The translations under genes were made by a program, and so were the position numbers. The notes beneath the pieces are model-generated. The model did not search any database and was not told the origin of the DNA. It saw only the letters and a list, made by a program, of their open reading frames with translations. From JAIOIW01 sp050304175 (GTDB taxonomy: Bacteria; Pseudomonadota; Alphaproteobacteria; Rhizobiales; Rhizobiaceae), in contig JBNLDE010000219.1 of the NCBI GenBank assembly GCA_050304175.1, positions 13,746 through 77,745 of the forward strand: a stretch of DNA of 64,000 nt, written 5' to 3'. This document shows, one piece after another, positions 34,053 to 42,059 of this stretch (position 1 is its first letter; each line of letters opens with the position of its first letter).

Positions 34053-34752
34053 GGAAAAAATCCTGGTCGTCCTACATCAGGAACATTCCAGCCCTGGCCG
34101 CGTGGGCCAGATATTACGCGAACGCGGCCATGTCCTCGATATCCGCCGCCCACCGCTTGGCGATCCCCTGCCCGAGACCCTGGAAGACCACGCCGGCGCC
34201 GTCGTTTTCGGCGGACCGATGAGCGCGAACGATCCGGAAGACTACGTCCGCCGCGAAACCGAATGGCTGAAGGTGCCGCTTAAAGAGGACAAGCCGTTTC
34301 TGGGGATCTGCCTTGGCGCGCAAATGCTGGTCAATCATCTGGGCGGCCGGGTCGAGGGCCGGGCCGATGGACATGTCGAGATCGGCTGGTATCCGTTGGA
34401 GGCGACCCCCGAAGGCGAGGCGCTGATGGACTGGCCGGAGATGGTCTACCAGTTCCACCGCGAGGGATTTTCCCTGCCGCACGGCGCGACGTTGCTGGCG
34501 CGGGCGGATGCCTATCCCAATCAAGCGTTCCGCTATGGGGACAATGCCTGGGCAATCCAGTTCCACGCGGAGCTGACGCGGGTGATGATGCACAAATGGG
34601 TGGTGCGCGGCGCGCACCGTTTCGTGCTGCCCGGCGCACAGCAGGGCCGCGACCACCTGGAAGGCCGGCTCGTCTGGGATGACCGGTTGAGGGCCTGGCT
34701 CGGCGAATTTCTCGCCACCGTATTTCATATGCGCGACCAGAACGCTGTCTAG
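34039..34752 (+). CDS. Class I glutamine amidotransferase-like protein
   Basis: 237 residues. GICLGAQMLVNHLGG carries the nucleophilic Cys of class I glutamine amidotransferases (GxCxGxQ), AIQFHAEL the catalytic His, and AVVFGGPMSANDPE the oxyanion strand. Such stand-alone domains resemble the amidotransferase half of GMP synthase (GuaA), but no synthase part is present here, so the amide acceptor is unknown. The start at 34039 overlaps the TerB gene; AAGG lies 5 bases before it. Confidence 0.85.
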   Translation: MTENKEKILVVLHQEHSSPGRVGQILRERGHVLDIRRPPLGDPLPETLEDHAGAVVFGGPMSANDPEDYVRRETEWLKVPLKEDKPFLGICLGAQMLVNHLGGRVEGRADGHVEIGWYPLEATPEGEALMDWPEMVYQFHREGFSLPHGATLLARADAYPNQAFRYGDNAWAIQFHAELTRVMMHKWVVRGAHRFVLPGAQQGRDHLEGRLVWDDRLRAWLGEFLATVFHMRDQNAV

Positions 34753-34779
34753 ATGGTGTCCATCCCGAAGCGAAACGCG

Positions 34780-36021
34780 TCAACTGCGGCCGTCGAGATG
34801 GCGGGCGTGGCGCAATTGCGGAAATAGCCAGGCCCACAGGCCTGCGACACCGACGGCCCCGATACCACCGAAAACGACCGCCGGAACCGTGCCGATCAAT
34901 GCCGCCATGGTGCCGGCGCGGAATTCGCCAAGTTCATTGGACGCGCCGACGAAAACCATGTTGACGGCATTGACCCGTCCGCGCAGCCGGTCGGGCGTCC
35001 ACAACTGGATCAGCGTTTCACGGACGTAAACGCTGATCATGTCGGCGGCGCCGAGCGCGGCGAGCGCGGCGATCGAAATCCAGGCAATGGTCGAAAGCCC
35101 GAAAATCGCAGTGAACACGCCGTAGAGGCCGACGAATAAAAACATGACCAGCCCGGCGTGATCACGTACTGGATGGCCAGTCAGCCAGACCGCCATTGTT
35201 ACGGCGCCGACACCGGGCGCGGCGCGCAACAGGCCAAGTCCTGATGGCCCGAGTACCAGGATGTCGCGGGCATAGACCGGCAGCAGCGCGACCGCGCCAC
35301 CCAAAAGGACGGCAAACAGATCGAGGGAGATCGCGCCAAGCACGATCTTTTCGCGCCGGATGTAGCTGAATCCGGCAAACACGGTCGACAGCGTAGGTCG
35401 CTCGGTCTCGCTGTGCTGTGCTGGTTTGGGGATGGACATCACGAGTAGACTGGCGGAAAGCATCATCGCGGTCGCGACTCCAAAGGCCGCCTCCGCCGAC
35501 AATCCGTAAAGCAATCCGCCAGCGACAGGTCCGACGATGTTTGCCGTTTGCCAGGCGGAGGAGTTCCAGGCCACCGCGTTTGCGAAATCCTCGGCCGGTA
35601 CGAGATTGGCCACCAGCGAGGCGGCGGCCGGGGCCAGAAAGGCGCGTGCGATGCCGAATATCGCGAGAAGGCCGAAGATCGGTGTCGGACTAGCAAGACC
35701 GCGCCAGGTAAGCCACAGAAGGATGATCGCGCAGACGGCTTCGAGAAGCGCGGACAGACCCATGATCAGCCGCCGCCCGAAACGGTCGGCGACAGAACCG
35801 GTGACAAGCACCAGCAGGAGCGACGGCGCAAACTGGGTCAATCCGACAAGGCCAAGATCGAAAGGATCGCGGGTCAGGTCATAGATCTGCCAGCCGACGG
35901 CGACCGACACGATCGCGGTGGAAAACGTGACCAGGAACCGCGACGCCCAGAACCGCAAATAGGCGGTGTGGCGAAAGGCGGCAAAGCGGTCTCCCGTCGG
36001 GGAAGGGTTGGCGACGGTCAT
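34780..36021 (-). CDS. MFS transporter (EntS-like)
   Basis: 413 residues, about 12 transmembrane helices. The loop-2 motif GSVADRFGRRLIMG is the major-facilitator signature; the N-terminal RFWASRFLVTFSTAIVSVAVG is typical of the MFS_3 (enterobactin exporter-like) group. YVRETLIQLWTPDRLRGRVNAV is a further conserved block. Substrate unknown. It lies between the convergent amidotransferase and priA; the 98-base gap to priA shows nothing notable. Confidence 0.88.
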   Translation of the reverse strand: MTVANPSPTGDRFAAFRHTAYLRFWASRFLVTFSTAIVSVAVGWQIYDLTRDPFDLGLVGLTQFAPSLLLVLVTGSVADRFGRRLIMGLSALLEAVCAIILLWLTWRGLASPTPIFGLLAIFGIARAFLAPAAASLVANLVPAEDFANAVAWNSSAWQTANIVGPVAGGLLYGLSAEAAFGVATAMMLSASLLVMSIPKPAQHSETERPTLSTVFAGFSYIRREKIVLGAISLDLFAVLLGGAVALLPVYARDILVLGPSGLGLLRAAPGVGAVTMAVWLTGHPVRDHAGLVMFLFVGLYGVFTAIFGLSTIAWISIAALAALGAADMISVYVRETLIQLWTPDRLRGRVNAVNMVFVGASNELGEFRAGTMAALIGTVPAVVFGGIGAVGVAGLWAWLFPQLRHARHLDGRS

Positions 36022-36119
36022 CGGGTGATCCGTTTCATCAAGCGGGCCGGCGCGCCGGACAGCGGCAAAGGGCCTGTTGCGATAGCGTGTATCGACCTTC
36101 CGGAAAAGGGCGAACTTGC

Positions 36120-38306
36120 TCAGACGAAGCTTTGCGGATCGATGTCGACCTGGACGCGGATCTGACCGCGTGGTTTCGGGCCGGCCGCCAGCATGACCCG
36201 GATGTAGGCCTGCAAGTCGGCCTTGCGGTCGCCGTGGATCAGCAGGCGCCAGCGATGGCGACCCCTGACCAGCCCGAGGGGAGCCTCGGCCGGACCAAGC
36301 ACGGCGATGTTGGCGGCTGCGGGCGCGGCGGCGCGCAAACCGCGCGCATGGCCCTGGGCTTCGGCGACGCTCGGCGCGGACACGATGATGGCCGCGAGCC
36401 GCCCGAACGGAGGCAGCTGGGCGCGCTCGCGCTCCGCAATTTCACGCCGGTAGAAATTTTCCGCGTCTCCGGAAATGATCGCGCGCATCACCGGGTGGTC
36501 AGGCTGGTAGGTCTGTATCAGGCCGACGCTACGCTTTCCGGTGCGTCCGGCGCGCCCTGTCACCTGCGCAAGCAGCTGGAAGGTGCGTTCGGCGGCGCGC
36601 GGATCGCCATTGGACAGGCCGATATCGGCGTCGATGACGCCAACCAGCGTCATGCCCGGAAAATTGTGACCCTTGGCCACGAGTTGGGTGCCGATGATGA
36701 TGTCCGCATCACCACCGGCGATGGCCTCCAGTTCGAGGCGCAGACGCTTGACGCCGCCCATCAGGTCCGACGACAACACGATGATTCGGGCGTCGGGGAA
36801 GGACGCCGCCGTTTCCTCGGCAATGCGCTCGACGCCGGGTCCGCAGGCGACCAGATGGTCGAGTGTCCCGCACTCCGGGCACGCCTGCGGCTTCGGTTCG
36901 TGGTGACCGCATTGATGGCATATGAGTTGGCCGCGGAAACGGTGCTCGACCAGCCAACTTGAGCAATCCGGGCAGCGGAACCGGTGGCCGCACACGCGGC
37001 ACAGCGTCAACGGAGCATAGCCGCGGCGATTGAGAAACAGCAGCGATTGCTCGCCCTTCTCTAGCGTCTGGCGGACGGCATCGACCAGGACCGGCGACAG
37101 AAAGCCGCCGCGTTGGGGGGGATTGCTACGCATGTCGATTGCGCGTAGCGCAGGCAGGGCGGCTTCGCGATAGCGACTGGACAGCACCATGCGCTCGTAG
37201 CGGCCGTGATCGGCATTGACCCGGCTTTCCACCGAGGGTGTCGCGGATGCCAGCACGACCGGAAAACCGCCGACATGCGCGCGAACGACGGCCATGTCGC
37301 GGGCGTTGTAAAACACGCGGTCCTCCTGCTTGTAGGCTGCGTCGTGCTCTTCATCTACGACGATCAGGCCCAGTTCGGCGAAGGGAAGAAACAGGGCGGA
37401 TCGTGCGCCGGCGACGACACGAACGCGACCGTCGGTCACCTGGCGCCACACGCGTTCGCGCATTTTGGGCGCGAGGTCGGAGTGCCATTCGGCGGGACGG
37501 GCAGCAAAGCGATCGTGGAACCGGTCGAGAAAAGCCTGGGTCAATGCAATTTCTGGCAGCAGGATCAGCACCTGTTTTCCGGCTCGCAGGGTTTCGGCTA
37601 TCGCTTCGAAGTAGACTTCGGTCTTGCCGGAACCGGTTACCCCGTCGAGCAGGGTAACGCTGTAGCCCGCAGCCGCGATCTTGTGCCGCAACTGTTCGGC
37701 TGCCGCAGCCTGGCCGGTGGTCAGTTCGGCAGGCGCATAGTCGGGATCGGGCGCGGCGACGACCGGTTGCGGGGGAATGGCGACGGTCTCGAACACACCC
37801 TGGTCGCGCAAACCATCGATCACGGTCAACGAGACGCCGGCGGCGTGCGCCAGACCGGAACGAGTCCAGGCCAGACCGTCGGACGCCTGTTCGATAACGC
37901 GCCGCCGTGCCGACGTCATGCGTTCGGGACGGGAATCCGTAATGCACAAGCCTTCCGTCGGCAACTCGGGATCGAAGGCGGCGGGAACGCGCAGCACCAT
38001 GCGCGCGACCATGCCGGGAGGGGACAATGTCCAGGCCGAAACCCATTCGATGAAGCGGCGCATGTCGGCGCTGACCGGCGGGCAGTCGAACAGCTCGCTG
38101 ACAGGTCGCAGTTTTTTTGCATCGACCTCGCCGCCTTCGCCATCCCAGACCAGACCGGCAACTTCGCGCGGACCGAGCGGGACGCGCACGATCGACCCGG
38201 GGACCGGATACATCCCGTCCGGAACGCGGTAGGTGTAAGGTCCTTTCGCCGGGGTAGGAACCAGTACGGGGACTGATCGGGTTTTATGCGAATCTGTGGT
38301 CATCAC
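36120..38306 (-). CDS. priA: Replication restart helicase PriA
   Basis: 728 residues. The N-terminal DNA-binding part has VPVLVPTPAKGPYTYRVP and GSIVRVPLGPREVAGLV. The helicase core has Walker A GVTGSGKTEVYFE and VDEEHDAAYKQE. Eight zinc-binding cysteines are in CRVCGHRFRCPDC and CHQCGHHEPKPQACPEC, and VTGRAGRTGKR completes motif VI. PriA reloads replication forks. It diverges from the transaldolase gene with a 93-base gap. Two adjacent ATGs are possible at the start. Confidence 0.98.
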   Translation of the reverse strand: MMTTDSHKTRSVPVLVPTPAKGPYTYRVPDGMYPVPGSIVRVPLGPREVAGLVWDGEGGEVDAKKLRPVSELFDCPPVSADMRRFIEWVSAWTLSPPGMVARMVLRVPAAFDPELPTEGLCITDSRPERMTSARRRVIEQASDGLAWTRSGLAHAAGVSLTVIDGLRDQGVFETVAIPPQPVVAAPDPDYAPAELTTGQAAAAEQLRHKIAAAGYSVTLLDGVTGSGKTEVYFEAIAETLRAGKQVLILLPEIALTQAFLDRFHDRFAARPAEWHSDLAPKMRERVWRQVTDGRVRVVAGARSALFLPFAELGLIVVDEEHDAAYKQEDRVFYNARDMAVVRAHVGGFPVVLASATPSVESRVNADHGRYERMVLSSRYREAALPALRAIDMRSNPPQRGGFLSPVLVDAVRQTLEKGEQSLLFLNRRGYAPLTLCRVCGHRFRCPDCSSWLVEHRFRGQLICHQCGHHEPKPQACPECGTLDHLVACGPGVERIAEETAASFPDARIIVLSSDLMGGVKRLRLELEAIAGGDADIIIGTQLVAKGHNFPGMTLVGVIDADIGLSNGDPRAAERTFQLLAQVTGRAGRTGKRSVGLIQTYQPDHPVMRAIISGDAENFYRREIAERERAQLPPFGRLAAIIVSAPSVAEAQGHARGLRAAAPAAANIAVLGPAEAPLGLVRGRHRWRLLIHGDRKADLQAYIRVMLAAGPKPRGQIRVQVDIDPQSFV

Positions 38307-38399
38307 GGGTGACCTTGCCCCGAGTTTCGGTTAAGGGGAAGCCGAACAATGTGGCGAGGGCCTGAAGGTCCTGCCAGCAGCGCATACGGGAGCGAACAG

Positions 38400-39053
38400 A
38401 TGAAATTCTTTGTCGACACAGCCGATGTCAGCGAAATCCGCGAACTCGCCGCAACCGGACTCCTTGATGGCGTAACGACCAATCCGTCGCTGATCATGAA
38501 ATCGGGACGCAACATCACGGAAGTCACCAAGGAGATTTGCGGGATCGTCGATGGCCCGGTTTCCGCCGAAGTCACAGCGACCGACTATGACGGCATGATC
38601 CGCCAGGCCGATATCCTGTCGAGGATTGCCGACAACATCTGCATCAAGGTGCCGCTAACGTTCGAGGGGCTGAAAGCCTGCAAGACACTGAGCTCGGATG
38701 GCCGGATGACCAATGTCACGCTGTGCTTCTCGGCAAACCAGGCCCTTCTCGCCGCAAAGGCCGGCGCCACATTCATATCGCCGTTTCTCGGCCGCCTCGA
38801 TGATATCGGGCTCAATGGCATGGAACTGATCAGCGAAATCCGGACGATATACGACAATTACGATTTCAAGACACAGATACTCGCCGCCTCGATCCGGACC
38901 GTGAACCACGTCAAGGAAGCGGCGCTTATCGGCGCCGACGTGGCGACGGTTCCGCCGGCAACCCTGAAGGCGTTGGTCAAACACCCGCTGACCGACAAGG
39001 GCCTCGAGGCCTTCCTTGCAGACTGGGCGAAAACCGGCCAAGATATCGGCTGA
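38400..39053 (+). CDS. fsa: Transaldolase (fructose-6-phosphate aldolase-like)
   Basis: 217 residues, the short TalC/FSA-type transaldolase. KFFVDTADVSEIREL opens it; GVTTNPSLIMKSG and CIKVPLTFEGLKACKTL (Schiff-base Lys in IKVP) and ATVPPATLKALVKHP are family blocks. It moves dihydroxyacetone units in the pentose-phosphate pathway. The ATG at 38400 has GGGAG 7 bases upstream; an earlier frame start at 38349 lacks one. Two hairpins follow the stop. In many Rhizobiales it stands between priA and the atp operon; here the kinase gene follows instead. Confidence 0.96.
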   Translation: MKFFVDTADVSEIRELAATGLLDGVTTNPSLIMKSGRNITEVTKEICGIVDGPVSAEVTATDYDGMIRQADILSRIADNICIKVPLTFEGLKACKTLSSDGRMTNVTLCFSANQALLAAKAGATFISPFLGRLDDIGLNGMELISEIRTIYDNYDFKTQILAASIRTVNHVKEAALIGADVATVPPATLKALVKHPLTDKGLEAFLADWAKTGQDIG

Positions 39054-39079
39054 TATCGCGCGGCCGAAATAGCTGCCCG

Positions 39080-39134
39080 CGGTATAAAAAATACCGGAAA
39101 TCATGATCCTACGGACGCCGAAATCCCGGCGTCC
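39080..39134. repeat. Two inverted repeats between fsa and the kinase gene
   Basis: CGGTAT-AAAAA-ATACCG (39080-39096, 6-bp stem) and GGACGCCG-AAATCC-CGGCGTCC (39113-39134, 8-bp stem). Neither has a U-tract. They may terminate fsa weakly or act as operator sites for the kinase gene, whose start is 67 bases on. Confidence 0.45.
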
Positions 39135-39200
39135 ACCCATCCGTCGAAAGTTTTGCTTAACGCTATCGCGCTATCAGCATTAGACGTCGGATAGGACCAC

Positions 39201-41477
39201 ATGTCGGGATTGCGGGAAAGCGATTGGCTGGTATCGGCCGGGTACGAGAACTCGGATGATGTCGTGCGGCACCAATTCGGTATGCTGGCTTCGACGGTCC
39301 CTGTTCTTTATCTTGGATTATTCCTGTCCGCATTCGCCAGCACCGCGATACTGACCACGGCCGCGCCACTGCATTTGGCGATTTTTGCGCCGGCTATTTT
39401 CCTTGTCATAGCGGCCTGGCGAATCCCGCTCTGGCTCAAGCGACGGCGTGAAATTATCGACATCGCTAAGACACGCCGCCTATTACGCCGGCTGGCGGTT
39501 TTTGTGCCGACCACGGCGGGCGTGATGTTGTTGTCGGTCTCCGCTCTGACCGCGATCCATGGGACCGAGAACCTCAGCCTGGCGATGGTCGCCTGCATTT
39601 CGGTTTACGCCATCCTCGTCAGCTCCACGTATACGCTCCTTCCCGCCTGCGCCATTCTGGTGTTCGTCGCCGTGCAGCCCGCGCTGTATTTTCCCGCAAT
39701 CTGGCAAGGATCAGTCCTTCTTGTCGGCCTCGCCGTCCTGTCGTCGGGCATCATGGCCAGCCAGGCATTCATCATCGTGCGCCAGTTCGGGCTGTTTGTC
39801 CGGCTCGCGGATTCGGAACGTGCGGCCAGGGACGGCATGAAGAAGATGGCTTCGGCCGACCAGATCAAGGCGCAGTTCCTTGCAAATATGGGGCACGAGA
39901 TCCGGACCCCGCTCAATGGCGTATTGGGCATGGCGGAATTGTTGGCCCGTTCGCCGCTTGGCGAGCGCCAGCAAGGATACCTGTCCGCGATCGTGGATTC
40001 GGGAAATCGCCTGCTCCGCACGATCAACAATATCCTCGACTATTCGAGAATTGATGCCGGGTTGCTCGTGCTCGACGAGACGCACTTCAGGCTTGCCGAC
40101 GTGATCGAGGACGTCGTGCATCAGGTCAGCGAGCACACCGCGAAAAAGCAGATCGAAATCATCCAGCGGATCGACCCCAACCTGCCGGAATACCTTTGCG
40201 GCGATGCGGCCAGGATTCACCAAATCGTGGGAAACCTAGTTTCCAATGCGGTCAAGTTCACCGATGCCGGTTACGTGCTTGTCGACGCGAGCGGGTCGGT
40301 TTCGCACGGGACAGCAAACGTCACGATCCGGGTCGAGGACACCGGGGCTGGTATCCAGGCGGAACGGCTGCCGGAGATCTTCAGGCAATTTGCACAAGCC
40401 GACGAGGTTTCGACGCGCGGGCGCAAGGGAACTGGTCTCGGTCTGGCGATCGCTGCCCGGCTGGTCCAGCTCATGGGCGGCGAAATCGGCGTGGAAAGCG
40501 AAGCCGGTGACGGTTCGACCTTCTGGCTGACCATACCGTTGAAAATCCATGAAGTGGCGGACATGCCCAGCCATGTCCCGATCGACATATCGGGCGCGCG
40601 AATTCTCGTGGTCGACGACAACGAGATCAACCGGTCGATCATGGCCGAGCAACTGAGATTCTGGGAATTCGATTGTGTGGCGGTGGAAAGCGGACCCGTC
40701 GGCCTAGCCCTGATCGAGCATGCAATCAAAGTCGATGCGCCGGTCGATTGCGTTATCCTCGACTACCTGATGCCGGACATGGACGGACTGGATATTGCCA
40801 GAGCCATGCGCAACCAACCGCTGATGGCCGACATACCCTTGATCATGCTCAGTTCGGTCGACGATATCGATCTCGAAAATCAGGATTTTGATCCCCGGCT
40901 GATCACGCTGCTGAAAAAACCGGCCCGGTCGGCGACCTTGCGGCAGGCAATCGTGGACATCATCCAGGAAGCGCGGAACCTGGCACCGAAGGAGACTGCG
41001 CAGGATGATGCCGGCCGAATGCAGGCGCCGGAAGCGGACACATCGGAATGGATATCGCGGGCCCGTTCATCGACATACAGACCGGCCGAAAAAATCGACG
41101 TTCTCGTGGCGGAGGACAACGAGGTCAACCGGACCGTGTTCGATCAGATCCTCGTGTCAACGGGACTTCGCTACAAGATCGTGCCGAACGGCAAGAAGGC
41201 CGTGGAAGCCTATCTTCAGCAAATGCCCAAAATCGTCCTCATGGATTACGAAATGCCGGAAATGAGCGGATTGGAAGCGACCCGGCGGATCAGGACGATC
41301 GAAAGCAATATTGGTCACCGCGCCACCATCATTGGCGTGACAGCGCATACCCATGACCGGCAGACCGGTCTCGACGCAGGCATGGACGGCCACATTTCCA
41401 AGCCGATCTCACCGCGTTCTTTGCTTGAGGCGATTGCGCGGGAAACGCCGCACAATATCCACATTGAAGCCGGCTGA
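39201..41477 (+). CDS. Hybrid sensor histidine kinase with two receiver domains
   Basis: 758 residues. Six hydrophobic helices span ~25-190 with no large sensing domain. HisKA has NMGHEIRTPLNG with His232 as the phosphorylation site. HATPase follows (NAVKFTDAG N box, DTGAGI and GLGLAIAA G boxes). Two receivers follow: the first with acceptor Asp521 (VILDYLMPDMDG), the second with Asp682 (VLMDYEMPEMSG). Both receivers keep DD/ED pairs and Lys, so both look competent. No Hpt domain or response regulator is adjacent, so the output is unknown. Convergent with lptE, 3 bases apart. Confidence 0.95.
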   Translation: MSGLRESDWLVSAGYENSDDVVRHQFGMLASTVPVLYLGLFLSAFASTAILTTAAPLHLAIFAPAIFLVIAAWRIPLWLKRRREIIDIAKTRRLLRRLAVFVPTTAGVMLLSVSALTAIHGTENLSLAMVACISVYAILVSSTYTLLPACAILVFVAVQPALYFPAIWQGSVLLVGLAVLSSGIMASQAFIIVRQFGLFVRLADSERAARDGMKKMASADQIKAQFLANMGHEIRTPLNGVLGMAELLARSPLGERQQGYLSAIVDSGNRLLRTINNILDYSRIDAGLLVLDETHFRLADVIEDVVHQVSEHTAKKQIEIIQRIDPNLPEYLCGDAARIHQIVGNLVSNAVKFTDAGYVLVDASGSVSHGTANVTIRVEDTGAGIQAERLPEIFRQFAQADEVSTRGRKGTGLGLAIAARLVQLMGGEIGVESEAGDGSTFWLTIPLKIHEVADMPSHVPIDISGARILVVDDNEINRSIMAEQLRFWEFDCVAVESGPVGLALIEHAIKVDAPVDCVILDYLMPDMDGLDIARAMRNQPLMADIPLIMLSSVDDIDLENQDFDPRLITLLKKPARSATLRQAIVDIIQEARNLAPKETAQDDAGRMQAPEADTSEWISRARSSTYRPAEKIDVLVAEDNEVNRTVFDQILVSTGLRYKIVPNGKKAVEAYLQQMPKIVLMDYEMPEMSGLEATRRIRTIESNIGHRATIIGVTAHTHDRQTGLDAGMDGHISKPISPRSLLEAIARETPHNIHIEAG

Positions 41478-41480
41478 TTG

Positions 41481-42059
41481 TCAGGAGCCGGATTTGCCGG
41501 CCTTGCGGATGTCGATGATGATTGCCAGACGAAGGACTTCGGCCAGTTCCCGGGCGGCGCGGTCCTTGGCCTCTCGTTCGGCCCGATAGTCCGCGAAGGG
41601 CTGGATCGGGTGATCGAAGGAGGCGGATACCGCGCGCGAGCCGGTTGCAACGACGCTGCCATCGGCGGTGTTGTGGATCTGGTACCGACCGGTCATCAAG
41701 ATGCCACCCGCGGTGGGTTCCTGATCCACCGTAGTGGTCTGGACGACCGCAACGGATTCGGTCTGGCTGACCACCGACAAATTGACCTTGTAGGCTGGAT
41801 TCGCCGGCTGACCTCGACCGCCATTGATGAGGAAGATCAGATGGTTGCGGACTTCCTGCGCTTCACGGGTGCTCACCGGGGCGAATTCCAGGGAAACCGC
41901 GCGCGCATCGCCGGGATCAACGGCGCCGGTCTCCATCCGCCCGGCCGATCCGTAGAGCGGCTCAACCTTGCAACCGGCTGGCGCGGCCAGGACAGCGAGC
42001 GCCAGCGCGGCCGGCAACAAGCGGTGATATCGGCGACGGAGCGGGTCAGATGACAACAT
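41481..42059 (-). CDS. lptE: LPS assembly lipoprotein LptE
   Basis: 192 residues with a lipoprotein signal (LALAVLAAPAGC, lipidation Cys around residue 30) followed by KVEPLYG, the usual start of mature alphaproteobacterial LptE. Beta strands with VNLSVVSQTESVAVVQT follow, and an AELxExLRLAI-like helix ends it. It plugs LptD in the outer membrane. It overlaps the leuS stop by 14 bases, so it is translationally coupled. The usual next gene in this order, holA, is not here: lptE abuts the convergent kinase gene. Confidence 0.92.
   Translation of the reverse strand: MLSSDPLRRRYHRLLPAALALAVLAAPAGCKVEPLYGSAGRMETGAVDPGDARAVSLEFAPVSTREAQEVRNHLIFLINGGRGQPANPAYKVNLSVVSQTESVAVVQTTTVDQEPTAGGILMTGRYQIHNTADGSVVATGSRAVSASFDHPIQPFADYRAEREAKDRAARELAEVLRLAIIIDIRKAGKSGS

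Noticed and set aside
39140..39160. CtrA box before the hybrid kinase
   Set aside because: Only one half-site (CTTAACG) is present; the second TTAA is absent at the required spacing.
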